From the NCBI RefSeq assembly GCF_003014595.1, contig NZ_PYGK01000003.1, positions 372,001 through 436,000 of the forward strand: a stretch of DNA of 64,000 nt, read 5' to 3'. Origin of the DNA: Chitinophaga ginsengisoli (GTDB lineage: Bacteria; Bacteroidota; Bacteroidia; Chitinophagales; Chitinophagaceae). Made by a program: the position numbers and the translations under genes. Positions 1 to 8,485 of this stretch are shown here, in pieces. The notes beneath the pieces were generated by a model that had not been told where the DNA came from, searched no databases, and saw only the letters and a list, made by a program, of their open reading frames with translations. The first letter of the stretch is position 1; each line of letters opens with the position of its first letter.

Positions 1-656
1 GGGATGCCGGTTAGGGCAGATTTATGGGGATCGAGACGATCGGACAAATACGCGTCCATTTTGCTGATCAGATCACTGTAAACGGTTTTGCGTGTAATGA
101 ATTGCCGGTTGTAATATCGGTTGCTATAATTCAACAGTAGTTCTATCTGGGATACCAGCACATCCTGACTGAAATGATCGATGTTATTATCCAGTTCGGC
201 GGCAATGGTAGCAAACAGGGAACCAATGACGGTCTTTTCCTTGTCAGACAGGTAGAGGGCTTCAGACACGGCATAGGAAAAGAAGCCATATTTATGGATC
301 GTATTGCCCAAGGTATAATTCCTGATCAGGTCAGGATGGAAGTATAGGGCATAACCATCATAACTATCTTCTTCACCAGGTACGGTAACAATCTGATTCG
401 GGGCCAGGAAAGCAAGGCCGCCTTCCTCAAAATCATAGTAACCCTGGCCATATTTTACCTGACCGCTAAAGCTGGTTTTGAATGATATTTTATAGAAGTT
501 GAGGGAATATTTCTTCCCCACATCAGCAAGTGGCACTTTGGTATGTTCATAGTTGATCAGTGCCACCAGCGGATGTAGCGGGGCAGGATGTTCTCCATGC
601 CGCATCAGCTCAGATATGCTGTTGAATGTATATAGTTCAGACGAAACCTTTTTCAT
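1..656 (-). CDS. AraC-family transcriptional regulator, N-terminal part (cut by left edge)
   Basis: The minus-strand frame is open from an ATG at 654-656 to the window edge, 218 codons without a stop. The visible part starts MKKVSSELYTFNSISELMR and has the beta-rich cupin-like layout (motifs such as FLAPNQIVTVPG and YALYFHPDLI), then a helical linker, as in the ligand-sensing half of Bacteroidota AraC regulators. The C-terminal helix-turn-helix would lie left of the window and is not seen, so the family call rests on the N-terminal half. It lies 69 bp downstream of the SDR gene on the same strand; the two may be co-transcribed and the regulator may control that oxidoreductase. Confidence 0.75.
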   Translation of the reverse strand, partial: MKKVSSELYTFNSISELMRHGEHPAPLHPLVALINYEHTKVPLADVGKKYSLNFYKISFKTSFSGQVKYGQGYYDFEEGGLAFLAPNQIVTVPGEEDSYDGYALYFHPDLIRNYTLGNTIHKYGFFSYAVSEALYLSDKEKTVIGSLFATIAAELDNNIDHFSQDVLVSQIELLLNYSNRYYNRQFITRKTVYSDLISKMDAYLSDRLDPHKSALTGI

Positions 657-725
657 GCGTAAAACCGGTTGATGAATATGAAGCTAATACAGGCGCGGCG
701 CCAACGCCTGTATAAAATTAAGCAA

Positions 726-1466
726 TTAATCCTGCGCGGCAGGCCGGATAACAATATCGCCCACATCTACCCGCGCAGGCTGCCCGATGGCAAAAGCAAC
801 CGCGTTGGCAATATCATCCGGAGAGATGCCGATGGCGCTCATCTTTTCGAGAGCGGCTGCTTTCATCTGTTCATTCTTCAGATTGTTCACAAAGTCCGTC
901 TGCACGAATCCCGGCGAGATACCCGTTACACGCAGCCAGCCGTTTGACTCCTGGCGTAATGCCTCGCTGATGGTGCGCACAGCATTCTTGGTACCAGCAT
1001 ATACACCCTGTAGCGGCACGATCTTTATGCCGGAAGTGGAGATAATGTTGATGATATGACCTTCGCCCTGTTCACGGAAAACCGGTATTCCTGCAGCAAT
1101 ACCATATAATACGCCTTTCAGGTTCACGTCAATCATTTCCTCCCAGCCATCAATATCCAGCTCGTCGATGCGGGATAACTGGGCTATGCCGGCATTGTTG
1201 ATCATCACATCCAGCCGGCCATATTGATCGCGGGCCAGTTTCACCAGGCGGAGCAGGTCATCTTTTTGCTTTACATCAGCAACTGTATAAGCTACTTCGC
1301 CACCGTCTTTTCTTATGTCAGCCGCCAGTTCTTCCAGCAGTTCAGCGCGGCGGGCACCCAGTACCACCTTTGCGCCTTCTCTCGCCAGCAGCAGCGCGAT
1401 AGCTTTGCCGATACCGCTGCTTGCCCCGGTAATGGCCACTACCTTTCCTTTGATGTCATATTTCAT
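726..1466 (-). CDS. Short-chain dehydrogenase/reductase (SDR)
   Basis: Classical SDR of 246 residues, the usual family length. The Rossmann motif TGASSGIG is at 13-20, NNAG at 90-93, the structural Asn near 115, and the catalytic Ser143, Tyr156 and Lys160 (YAGTK) are all present. These enzymes carry out NAD(P)H-dependent oxidoreduction of small carbonyls or alcohols in the cytoplasm. The substrate cannot be read from sequence, but the layout resembles YdfG-like oxidoreductases. The start at 1464-1466 (MKYDIKGK) is preferred over an in-frame upstream ATG because the Rossmann strand begins directly after it. The gene is divergent from the DUF6304-like gene at 1585. Confidence 0.9.
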   Translation of the reverse strand: MKYDIKGKVVAITGASSGIGKAIALLLAREGAKVVLGARRAELLEELAADIRKDGGEVAYTVADVKQKDDLLRLVKLARDQYGRLDVMINNAGIAQLSRIDELDIDGWEEMIDVNLKGVLYGIAAGIPVFREQGEGHIINIISTSGIKIVPLQGVYAGTKNAVRTISEALRQESNGWLRVTGISPGFVQTDFVNNLKNEQMKAAALEKMSAIGISPDDIANAVAFAIGQPARVDVGDIVIRPAAQD

Positions 1467-1535
1467 GATGCATATTATTTTATGCCTCAAAATTCGATGG
1501 AAAGCGAAACTTAGTTGTAGCCAAAACTGCAAATG

Positions 1536-1565
1536 TTGTAGCCGGATTGAAAAGCCCTACCTTTA
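1536..1565 (+). promoter_or_regulatory. Bacteroidota-type promoter for the 1585 gene
   Basis: TTG at 1536-1538, a 19-bp spacer, and TACCTTTA at 1558-1565 match the Bacteroidota -33/-7 pattern (TTTG, then TAnnTTTG) with one mismatch in the -7 element. Transcription would start near 1571, about 14 nt before the ATG at 1585, which supports that start codon. Confidence 0.5.
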
Positions 1566-1584
1566 CGACTCCAAATCGACACCT

Positions 1585-2220
1585 ATGCATACGGAAATCC
1601 CCGCTGTATATACCGACAAACATGGCATTATCCAGACAACTATTATCAACGACTCGGTAACACTAAGCATGGACCTAAACGGCACTATCTTTTCCGGAGA
1701 CACCTTTGTCTTTCTTCAACCCAAAACGACACTTCCCCTCCCCGACCGTTTTACCTTAGGCGAACTTGGTCAGCTTATTGACTATACATTATCCTGCCGC
1801 ATTCCGATATCTACCTGGAAAGAGGGGATACAAATACCCGGTTTTCTATTGACTGAGGTAGACTATAAAGACGAGACAATCTCTCCTTACTTTCATTTCA
1901 GTTTCGAACTTGAAAATGAAACGATCGAAATCGGTAAGCTACAAGAATTTGAAGGTGTATTCGAAATATTAAGCGAGCAGTTACCTGATAACGTTGTCGT
2001 AAAAACCTGTTACACATGTCTCTATTCCGACTATAGCGTATATGGTAATGATCTTTTTGGCGCTATGTTATGTTTCAGGAATGTAAAAGATGCATATTTG
2101 AAGGTAAAGGGCAAAAGCGAGTACATGAATATGATGGATGATTTCGACAGAATGGCACAGGAGACATATTTGTGTGAAGACTTTGCGCCGCGCATCAAGG
2201 GGACAGGATACCGGGGATAA
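1585..2220 (+). CDS. Uncharacterised protein, DUF6304-like
   Basis: A 211-residue soluble protein without signal peptide or membrane segment. The start MHTEIPAVYTDKHG is chosen because the upstream in-frame extension overlaps the divergent SDR gene and a promoter lies at 1536-1565. The C-terminal third carries CYTCLYSDYSVYGNDLFG and QETYLCEDFAPR, which I recall as the conserved Cys/Tyr pattern of DUF6304, a family seen mainly in actinomycetes. This is recognition from memory and should be treated as tentative. The paired cysteines (CxxC) could bind metal. Function is unknown, and the neighbours do not suggest one. Confidence 0.75.
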   Translation: MHTEIPAVYTDKHGIIQTTIINDSVTLSMDLNGTIFSGDTFVFLQPKTTLPLPDRFTLGELGQLIDYTLSCRIPISTWKEGIQIPGFLLTEVDYKDETISPYFHFSFELENETIEIGKLQEFEGVFEILSEQLPDNVVVKTCYTCLYSDYSVYGNDLFGAMLCFRNVKDAYLKVKGKSEYMNMMDDFDRMAQETYLCEDFAPRIKGTGYRG

Positions 2221-2228
2221 TAAAAATA

Positions 2229-2256
2229 AATCCTCACCGGTCGACCGGCGAGGATT
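2229..2256. terminator. Hairpin between convergent genes
   Basis: AATCCTC (2229-2235) pairs with GAGGATT (2250-2256), and inner CCGG pairs with CCGG around a TCGA loop. On the minus strand it is followed by a T-rich run, so it fits as terminator of the OsmC gene (2290-2703). It may also stop the plus-strand 1585 gene. Confidence 0.7.
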
Positions 2257-2289
2257 CAGATGTAGATATATATTGATTGTTGAACCTTA

Positions 2290-2703
2290 TTAAGCTACCA
2301 GCTCTGCCTGCAGGGACATTTCCAGGTTTAAGGCCCTGCTCACAGGACAACCGGCTTTCGCACCTGCTGCTACTTCCTGGAATTTCTCGTTGGTAATACC
2401 CGGTACTTTTGCTTTCAGCACGAGGTCAGAACGGGTAATCGTACCATTGTCCAGTGTAACCGTTGAAGTTGTTTCCAATGTATCGGCTTTAAATCCTGCT
2501 GCTTCCAGATCGAGGGTGAGTTTCATATTGAAACAACCCGCGTGTGCAGCTGCTATCAATTCCTCGGGATTGGTACCTACACCTTCTGCAAAACGGCTGT
2601 TGAAGGAGTATTGTGTTTTGTTCAGCACAGTGCTCTGTGTAGAGATATTACCGTTTCCTTCTTTGATAGTGCCATTCCAGATGGCAGATGCTGTACGTTT
2701 CAT
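2290..2703 (-). CDS. OsmC family peroxiredoxin-like protein
   Basis: 137 residues, the usual OsmC length. The two family cysteines are at 57 (HAGCFNM) and 119 (AGCPVSR). In OsmC/Ohr proteins this pair reduces organic hydroperoxides with reducing power from a dithiol donor, in the cytoplasm. The N terminus (MKRTASAIWNGTIKEGNG) matches the OsmC subgroup rather than Ohr. It is monocistronic, with its own promoter at 2759-2789 and terminator at 2229-2256. A second OsmC-like gene lies at 26367. Confidence 0.9.
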   Translation of the reverse strand: MKRTASAIWNGTIKEGNGNISTQSTVLNKTQYSFNSRFAEGVGTNPEELIAAAHAGCFNMKLTLDLEAAGFKADTLETTSTVTLDNGTITRSDLVLKAKVPGITNEKFQEVAAGAKAGCPVSRALNLEMSLQAELVA

Positions 2704-2758
2704 ACTATTGAATGTTTTAAGGTGATTTAGCTTGTTTGTTAATCATTCACTGATGACA

Positions 2759-2789
2759 CAAAATTAAGCCGGCGGGGAAGGGTAAACAA
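2759..2789 (-). promoter_or_regulatory. Bacteroidota-type promoter for osmC
   Basis: On the minus strand, TTG (2787-2789), a 20-bp spacer and a perfect TAATTTTG (2759-2766) match the TTTG/TAnnTTTG consensus. The predicted start of transcription is about 50 nt upstream of the ATG at 2703. Confidence 0.6.
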
Positions 2790-2840
2790 TGTATATTTTG
2801 CCTCTATTATTGTACATTTTTCCCTGAACCACCCTTTTAC

Positions 2841-3251
2841 CTACAATCGTCTCTCTGATTCCTGTATGGGCAGGTCATTAATACTGGCAAACCTGCGCTG
2901 CATCAGTCCGTTCTCATCAAATTCCCAGTTCTCATTACCATAAGCCCTGAACCACTGACCGTCTTTGTCATGGTATTCATATTCAAACCTTACAGCAATC
3001 CTGTTGTCTGTAAAAGCCCAGAGTTCCTTCTTTAATTTATAGTTCAGTTCTTTCTTCCATTTCTCTTCCAGGAATTGTTTTGCCTTGGCCCTGCCATTCA
3101 GAAAGGTGGAACGGTTCCTCCATTCTGTATCAACTGTATAAGCCAGTGACACCCTTTCAGGATCCTGTGAATTCCATGCATCTTCCGCTAATTGTACTTT
3201 CTCTTTGGCTGTTTCCAGCGTAAATGGCGGTAACGGATATTTCTTTTCCAT
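2841..3251 (-). CDS. DUF1348 / NTF2-like (SnoaL-fold) protein
   Basis: A 136-residue protein, slightly shorter than the usual ~150 for DUF1348, with the signature pattern [23 protein letters not shown]-like and RFEYEYHD. The fold is a cone-shaped alpha+beta barrel of the NTF2/SnoaL superfamily; members are often linked to detoxification or stress but no reaction is established. The gene lies 13 bp downstream of the TetR regulator and is almost surely in its operon, so it is probably a TetR-controlled small-molecule response protein. Confidence 0.85.
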   Translation of the reverse strand: MEKKYPLPPFTLETAKEKVQLAEDAWNSQDPERVSLAYTVDTEWRNRSTFLNGRAKAKQFLEEKWKKELNYKLKKELWAFTDNRIAVRFEYEYHDKDGQWFRAYGNENWEFDENGLMQRRFASINDLPIQESERRL

Positions 3252-3264
3252 ATGCTATTATTTA

Positions 3265-3804
3265 TTAATTGATTAGTGAATTAACTATTTTCCTTGCCCT
3301 GTTCACCGGCCACTGGTCGCGGTATAACTGGCTTTCCACAAAGGCGCCTTCATACAACAGGTAAACATGGTCGGCCAGGTCGGCATGCTGCAACAAGTCT
3401 TTAAAGGATTGTCTGATATTACTCTTATGGGCATGAATCACATTCCTCACCTTCATATTATCCACAGGGATCTCTGACAGGATATTCAGGAACGCACATC
3501 CCCTGAAATCTTCTTTTTCATTCAGCAGGGAGATCAGGTCAAAAGAAGCGATCACCTTCATTTTAGCGCTCCTCTTCTGTGCCGTCAATGCCTGCATTTG
3601 TTCTTCTATATATTGATGACGCTTTTCCAGTACCCCTACACACAGATCTTCTTTAGACTTGAAATGCTGGTAAAAACTGGCCTTGGCCACATCAGCTTCG
3701 TCTATGATCTGGTTAATACCGGTTGAATTATAACCCTGCTTCAGAAAAAGTTCATAAGCGGTTTCTAATATCCGCTCGCGTGGTTGTAATGATTCTTTAT
3801 TCAT
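3265..3804 (-). CDS. TetR/AcrR family transcriptional repressor
   Basis: 179 residues. The N-terminal helix-turn-helix spans about 9-55 (ILETAYELFLKQGYNSTGI, then VAKASFYQHFKSKEDL), the classic TetR signature with YxHFxSKE. The C-terminal half is the helical ligand-binding domain. It heads a two-gene operon with the DUF1348 protein. A perfect inverted repeat ACAGAC-AA-GTCTGT lies 30 bp upstream of its start codon and is the likely autoregulatory operator. The -7 element ends only about 5 nt from the ATG, which suggests a leaderless or nearly leaderless transcript. Confidence 0.92.
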   Translation of the reverse strand: MNKESLQPRERILETAYELFLKQGYNSTGINQIIDEADVAKASFYQHFKSKEDLCVGVLEKRHQYIEEQMQALTAQKRSAKMKVIASFDLISLLNEKEDFRGCAFLNILSEIPVDNMKVRNVIHAHKSNIRQSFKDLLQHADLADHVYLLYEGAFVESQLYRDQWPVNRARKIVNSLIN

Positions 3805-3808
3805 GACA

Positions 3809-3847
3809 CAAAGATAGGGAGACTTTTAAACAAACAGACAAGTCTGT
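3809..3847 (-). promoter_or_regulatory. TetR promoter with palindromic operator
   Basis: A perfect TAnnTTTG element (minus-strand TATCTTTG) covers 3809-3816. Upstream of it the inverted repeat ACAGAC (3834-3839), AA, GTCTGT (3842-3847) covers the -33 region. A TetR dimer bound here would block RNA polymerase, giving autorepression. That is inference from position and symmetry. Confidence 0.6.
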
Positions 3848-3911
3848 CTATATATTTTTTTCCTGTCTTATTGTATTGGAGGAGAACCTTTACCAGTAAG
3901 AAAAATGGGGC

Positions 3912-3956
3912 AAAAAACAGAACAGCCGGTCCCTTATACAGGAACCGGCTGTTCTG
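3912..3956 (-). terminator. Rho-independent terminator of the YegP-like gene
   Basis: A perfect 13-bp stem (3918-3930 with 3944-3956) and a 13-nt loop. On the minus strand it is followed by six T residues (3912-3917). It sits 13 nt beyond the stop codon of the gene at 3969. Confidence 0.85.
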
Positions 3957-3968
3957 TTCTTTAATAAT

Positions 3969-4298
3969 TTAGGCTACCAATTCTTCGATTTCAGCAGCTG
4001 GGGCGTTTTTCTTAACAGATTCGATACCGTTGTCGCGGCCAGCAGTAGTCTGGTACATTTCGCTCGTACCGATCACTTGTCCGTTACCGGATTTCAGGTT
4101 AAAATAATGACTGTTATCCTTCGCCGTTTTCTTTTCGTAACGGATGTCGTTAACAGCGTTTGTTTTAACGGAATCAATGCCATTAATGCAGGCGGCTTTT
4201 GAGGTATATCCTTCACTTCTTAGGATGATTTCGCCGTTACCGGCTTTCAGGTTAAAACGGTACTCTCCGTTTTTGTTGGTGATAACAAATTTACTCAT
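3969..4298 (-). CDS. YegP-type DUF1508 protein
   Basis: 109 residues made of two tandem DUF1508 repeats. The first is at about 4-50 (FVITNKNGEYRFNLKAGNGE) and the second at about 55-100 (FNLKSGNGQVIGTSEMY), both with the FNLKxGNG core and GIxSVKxNA helix end. This matches the E. coli YegP layout. The biochemical role is not established for the family. It is a single gene with a strong terminator and no evident operon partner. Confidence 0.88.
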   Translation of the reverse strand: MSKFVITNKNGEYRFNLKAGNGEIILRSEGYTSKAACINGIDSVKTNAVNDIRYEKKTAKDNSHYFNLKSGNGQVIGTSEMYQTTAGRDNGIESVKKNAPAAEIEELVA

Positions 4299-4470
4299 GA
4301 CAGTGGTGTGTTTAGTATATACAATATAACGAATTCCGGCTGATTCCCTTCATCTTCACCCCTGATTTTGCCACCTTCAGCCATTTATTCTCCCCGTACA
4401 ACAATTTATCCTTGCCATTGGTATTTTCTATGGGCAATTTTGCCAATACAAACAACAAATCGGCCCAACA

Positions 4471-5796
4471 ATGTCTATATCCAATTTCCTCAGAAAAAGG
4501 CTTGTAAATATCGCCCTGGTAATTGCCGGAGGACTAGTCTTAATACAGTTTATCAGACCCGGCATTCCTTATCCCCCTGTTACGGGGGATATCCAGGCGC
4601 CTCCCGATGTAGCGCGCATCCTGCATGCATCCTGTTATGATTGCCATTCGAACGAGACCAAACTGAAATGGTTCGATAAGATAGCACCCGCTTCCTGGCT
4701 GGTAGCGGATCATATCAGGGAAGGCAGGGAAGCATTGAACTTCTCCAACTGGGACAGCCTCTCTGCCGGCGACCGGAAAGCCAATCTCTTTCTGTCTGTA
4801 AACCAGGTGATGTTTGGCACAATGCCACTCCCCTCTTACACAGCCTTCCATGGAGATGCCAGGCTAACGGAAAAAGATATCAATATCCTTAAAACATATG
4901 TCGGAGGACTGGCCCCTGTTAAGATATCTGATACCTCCCGTATTGGGGTAGCACAAAAACAATTCAGCCAGTGGGCGGCCGGCGCATTGCCTGCTGTAAC
5001 AGATGTACAACCTGCACCCAATGGTATCCCATATATACATGGCTACAGAGACTGGCAGATCGTGAATATCTCAGACAGGTTTGATAATGGTACTATGAGG
5101 GCCATCCTGGGCAATGATGTAGCTATTCAGGCGATCAATAAACACCAGACCAACCCTTGGCCTAATGGCGCCATATTCGCCAAAGTAGCCTGGGAACAAT
5201 TAACCGATAGCAGCCTTGTTGCTAATACCGGTGAACTGAAACAGGTCGAATTCATGATAAAAGATGATAAAAAATATGCCAATACTGCAGGCTGGGGCTG
5301 GGCCAGATGGAAAGGGAACGATCTGAAACCATATGGCAAAACACTGACTTTTACACAGGAGTGTGTAAACTGTCATCAGCCCATGAAGAACAACGACTTC
5401 GTCTTTACACCTACCATGGCAGATGCTGACAGGCCTGATAAGGTAGTCAGCGGGGCACAACAACAACTCATCACATCTGTGATCGATAACAAAAAGCAGA
5501 CACATACTGTACTATTGGGGAATGGCATTGCAGTACAACATGCCAGAAGCGGTGCTACAGACGCATATCCGGCAGGATCGGTACTCACGCTGGCTACCTG
5601 GTCACAGCAGGAAGATGCACACTGGTTTGGCGCAAAGATCCCTGCACATCTGCAGACAGTGGAAACCGTGAAAGTGGGCGCCACAACAACCTACGAAAAC
5701 GCGCAGGCGCCATCGTGGAAACAGTTATCAGCTGCAGATCAATCTGACAGGATCAATTACATCACACACCTGAAAGCATCCGTGATCTTTCATTAA
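4471..5796 (+). CDS. Haem-binding domain plus cytochrome P460 protein
   Basis: 441 residues with an N-terminal hydrophobic anchor (about 12-28) that should place it in the periplasm. A first haem c motif CYDCH is at 55-59 within the haem-binding domain often annotated as Haem_bd, followed by KLKWFDKIAPASW and NFSNW. A second motif, CVNCH, is at 298-302 in the C-terminal cytochrome P460-like half (YRDWQIVNISDRFDNGTMR, then WPNGAIFAK). P460 domains oxidise or bind small nitrogen or oxygen compounds in other bacteria; the activity here is not known. It is monocistronic and probably an electron-transfer or detoxifying cytochrome. Confidence 0.88.
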   Translation: MSISNFLRKRLVNIALVIAGGLVLIQFIRPGIPYPPVTGDIQAPPDVARILHASCYDCHSNETKLKWFDKIAPASWLVADHIREGREALNFSNWDSLSAGDRKANLFLSVNQVMFGTMPLPSYTAFHGDARLTEKDINILKTYVGGLAPVKISDTSRIGVAQKQFSQWAAGALPAVTDVQPAPNGIPYIHGYRDWQIVNISDRFDNGTMRAILGNDVAIQAINKHQTNPWPNGAIFAKVAWEQLTDSSLVANTGELKQVEFMIKDDKKYANTAGWGWARWKGNDLKPYGKTLTFTQECVNCHQPMKNNDFVFTPTMADADRPDKVVSGAQQQLITSVIDNKKQTHTVLLGNGIAVQHARSGATDAYPAGSVLTLATWSQQEDAHWFGAKIPAHLQTVETVKVGATTTYENAQAPSWKQLSAADQSDRINYITHLKASVIFH

Positions 5797-5884
5797 ATAG
5801 TATGGGTTATACTTCCAAAAACATAGCACAAATTGCGCTCCTTTACTATGTTTTTCCTAGTTTTAGATTACCAAAAAGCTGCTT

Positions 5885-6760
5885 ATGAATCATCTGAAAA
5901 TAGGATGGGCCGGTCTGGGCAATATGGGAACGCCGATGGTCACGAACCTCATAAAAGCCGGTTTTAAGGTAAAAGTATATAACCGCACGACGGAGAAAGC
6001 TACTGCCTTGCATGAAAAGCTCGGTGTGGAAGTAGTCAGGTGTCCCAAGCACCTGGTGGAAGATGTGGATATGGTGATCACCATGCTTACCGACGATGCT
6101 GCGCTTAAAGAAGTATACGAAGGACCAGACGGTATCCTCTCTGCGACCTTGCCTGTAGACATGCTGGCCATTGATATGAGTACCGTTTCTCCTGATACTA
6201 CCCGTCAGCTGGCAGCCTTATGTGAGGCGGCAGGCATCTGGTATATGGATGCGCCGGTATCGGGCAGTATAAAACCTGCCGAGGAGGGGCAACTGGTTAT
6301 CATGGCCGGGGGCCGTCCGGAGGATTTTGAGCGGGCTAAACCCATCTTTAATGCCCTGGGCAAGGCGGCATACCTGCTGGGGGAGAATGGGGCCGGCAAT
6401 TACGCGAAACTGGCTATTAACACCTTCCTGGGTATTACCCTGCAGGGGCTGTCGGAAGCTGTCATATTTGCCAAGAATAACGGTGTCTCTCCTGAACAGC
6501 TGCTGCCACTGATCAACGATGGGCCACTGGCCAGTGTAGTATCGCGGAGCAAATCACAGAATATCATCAACCATGATTTTACCCCCTCATTTCCTTTAAG
6601 TCTGTTGGCTAAAGATATACGGCTTGCCAAAGCGCAGGGCATGGATACACCGGCAGGCAATGCCCTTGCTGATACCTTACAGGAGGCATTGGGCAAAGGA
6701 CTTGGAGCGGCAGACATGATGGCTATCTATCAGTATCTTGAACAGGAATATGTTGTATAA
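5885..6760 (+). CDS. NAD(P)-dependent oxidoreductase, 3-hydroxyisobutyrate dehydrogenase family
   Basis: 291 residues. GLGNMG at 10-15 is the GxGxxG nucleotide motif; DAPVSGS near 120 is the beta-hydroxyacid substrate motif; NYAKLAIN near 180 contains the catalytic Lys. The N-terminal NAD-binding and C-terminal all-helical domains are complete. The family oxidises or reduces 3-hydroxyacids such as 3-hydroxyisobutyrate, tartronate semialdehyde or succinic semialdehyde (GLYR type); the specific substrate is not evident. It has no operon partner, and a strong hairpin follows the stop codon. Confidence 0.9.
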   Translation: MNHLKIGWAGLGNMGTPMVTNLIKAGFKVKVYNRTTEKATALHEKLGVEVVRCPKHLVEDVDMVITMLTDDAALKEVYEGPDGILSATLPVDMLAIDMSTVSPDTTRQLAALCEAAGIWYMDAPVSGSIKPAEEGQLVIMAGGRPEDFERAKPIFNALGKAAYLLGENGAGNYAKLAINTFLGITLQGLSEAVIFAKNNGVSPEQLLPLINDGPLASVVSRSKSQNIINHDFTPSFPLSLLAKDIRLAKAQGMDTPAGNALADTLQEALGKGLGAADMMAIYQYLEQEYVV

Positions 6761-6764
6761 AAGA

Positions 6765-6788
6765 TAGGCCGGTCACTCGACCGGCCTA
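6765..6788 (+). terminator. Stem-loop after the dehydrogenase gene
   Basis: TAGGCCGGTC (6765-6774) pairs perfectly with GACCGGCCTA (6779-6788) around an ACTC loop, 5 nt after the stop codon. There is no T run, so it may act as an mRNA 3' end rather than a textbook intrinsic terminator. Confidence 0.55.
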
Positions 6789-6863
6789 CTCACAACAAGT
6801 GTGTCTTCTAAGGATAATCAGGATAATAACACTTCATCACTCTTAAAGTAACCTTCAGGTTTT

Positions 6864-7166
6864 TCAATTGTATATAGCAGGCTGTCTCAATTTCCGGACA
6901 TAAAATATTTCGGGAGAGGATGACTGATGCACCAAACCATTAGCGCCGGCCTTTATTCTGGCCAGTAACAGCATGCCTGCAGTTGAAATGGAATCCCGGC
7001 GTAAAGGGGACTCATCTCTTTCAAGGTTCTTCAGTACGGCGGGCGTTTTACCAGTTGCCGTATCAGCGGCAGTACCCGATTTGAGGAAGATATAAGCCCC
7101 CACTATGATCAGCAGCAACGCACGTAGCACCATATCTGTCATACGTACCATCATTCTATTTCTCAT
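6864..7166 (-). CDS. Small single-pass membrane protein, unknown
   Basis: 100 residues: a basic N terminus, one hydrophobic segment at about 13-28 (VLRALLLIIVGAYIFL), then a polar tail. I recognise no domain. Support for a real gene is a perfect TAACTTTG promoter element about 55 nt upstream at 7222-7229 and the absence of an overlapping gene. It could still be a chance frame. It is convergent with the dehydrogenase at 5885. Confidence 0.45.
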   Translation of the reverse strand: MRNRMMVRMTDMVLRALLLIIVGAYIFLKSGTAADTATGKTPAVLKNLERDESPLRRDSISTAGMLLLARIKAGANGLVHQSSSPEIFYVRKLRQPAIYN

Positions 7167-7221
7167 ATAAAGTTATGGTTGAGGTTCACTCACCGGTTGT
7201 TTGTTCTTTCAATCCGGTTCG

Positions 7222-7312
7222 CAAAGTTATATCGGTCGCTTTATTGTTGATGCCCCCTAATCCGGTTGCAGCATACCCCCAATTAAGGGGATATATCAGG
7301 GCCACAAAGTTA
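7222..7312 (-). promoter_or_regulatory. Duplicated TAACTTTG elements bracketing a CCCC/GGGG hairpin
   Basis: The minus-strand -7 sequence TAACTTTG occurs twice, at 7222-7229 and 7305-7312. Between them is CCCC-N6-GGGG (7277-7290). A second CCCC-N6-GGGG lies at 7361-7374, both copies preceded by GCAT. Apart from these, the 406-bp gap 7167-7572 shows no gene that I trust. The elements probably serve the 6864 gene or control the GH128 gene. Confidence 0.35.
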
Positions 7313-7572
7313 TTGCTGCGTTTGCGTGCCCTGTTGCCACCTAAAACGGCTGAGAAGCATCCCCAGATAAGGGGATGGGATGTCAGTCATCATAGGATCA
7401 TTGCTTGCTTAACACCGCTGGGAGATTGATTTTCAGACTGTAACTATCAGACTACGGCAACGCCTATTTGCCCATTGTCAATAATAACATTAAATGATAT
7501 TAAAAAGCGATATCATTGCACTGTATATATCCAAGTACAACCATATTCTGAAGCCAACTTAAATATCCTGGA

Positions 7573-8466
7573 ATGACCAAATTGAAACTCGCGCTCTTAA
7601 TGAGCTTGTCCCTGTTCATCGCCTGCAGTAAAGACAAAGACACATCTCCTGCACCCGATGGTGGTGGTGGAAATAATGGCGGTGGTTATGAAGCGCCTAA
7701 AACCGGTAAAAAAGGTGCAGACTTCAGTACCAATACGACCATCGGCACATGGTATACCAACGTGGTAAATCTGAAAAGCCACTGGTTCTATACGTGGGGA
7801 ACTCCTTTACCTGCCAAGACAGTTCCACAGAATTGCGAATTCGTATCTATGTTCTGGGGAAAAGGAAATGTGACAGATGCACTGATCGACTCTGTTAAAA
7901 GAATGAAAGCTTCCGGTACGGTGAAATATGTACTGGGCTTCAATGAACCTGATGCCGGCGATCAATCCAACATGACGGTACAACAGGTACTGGACCTCTG
8001 GCCTAAGCTGGAGAGCATTGGTCTGCCATTGGGTAGCCCTGCTACTGTATGGCCTGAAACAACCTGGATGTATGAATTCCTCGATAAGGCGATTGAACAG
8101 AAACGCCGCGTGGACTTTATCTGTGTACACATGTATGTTGGTCTGGACGAGACACACTTTGTAAGTGTGCTGCAGAAGCTCTATGACAAATATCACCTGC
8201 CTATCTGGATCACCGAATTTGGCACAGTGGATAACAATGCCACTACTATAGACGGCAATATGTACAGACCAGATCAGGTACTGGCATTTATGCAACGCCT
8301 GCTGCCTAAACTGGAGGCATTACCTTTTGTGCATCGTTATTCCTGGTTCTCCGGATCTCCTACCAGCACAAGGTTATGGCCTTCTGCACTCGTAGGCGCC
8401 GATGGTAAACTAACTGCATTGGGCCAATGGTATGCAGACTACAAGCCTAATACAACAATAAAATAA
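7573..8466 (+). CDS. GH128-like glycoside hydrolase lipoprotein
   Basis: 297 residues. A lipoprotein signal with the lipid-anchored Cys at 18 (LFIAC-S) is followed by a Gly/Asn-rich linker at about 28-45 and then the catalytic domain. YVLGFNEPD holds the general acid Glu125, and WITEFG holds the nucleophile Glu215, the layout of GH128 / Asl1-type endo-beta-1,3-glucanases. A Trp-rich opening (GTWYTNVVNL, SHWFYTWG) is also typical. It is probably surface- or periplasm-exposed, hydrolysing beta-1,3-glucan from fungal walls or plant callose. It is monocistronic with a clear terminator. Confidence 0.88.
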   Translation: MTKLKLALLMSLSLFIACSKDKDTSPAPDGGGGNNGGGYEAPKTGKKGADFSTNTTIGTWYTNVVNLKSHWFYTWGTPLPAKTVPQNCEFVSMFWGKGNVTDALIDSVKRMKASGTVKYVLGFNEPDAGDQSNMTVQQVLDLWPKLESIGLPLGSPATVWPETTWMYEFLDKAIEQKRRVDFICVHMYVGLDETHFVSVLQKLYDKYHLPIWITEFGTVDNNATTIDGNMYRPDQVLAFMQRLLPKLEALPFVHRYSWFSGSPTSTRLWPSALVGADGKLTALGQWYADYKPNTTIK

Positions 8467-8485
8467 TCGCAAGCCTTATTATAAC

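Noticed and set aside
7175..7429. 84-residue plus-strand frame
   Set aside because: Runs through the repeated CCCC/GGGG hairpins and promoter-like elements, has no motif and no start context; probably chance.
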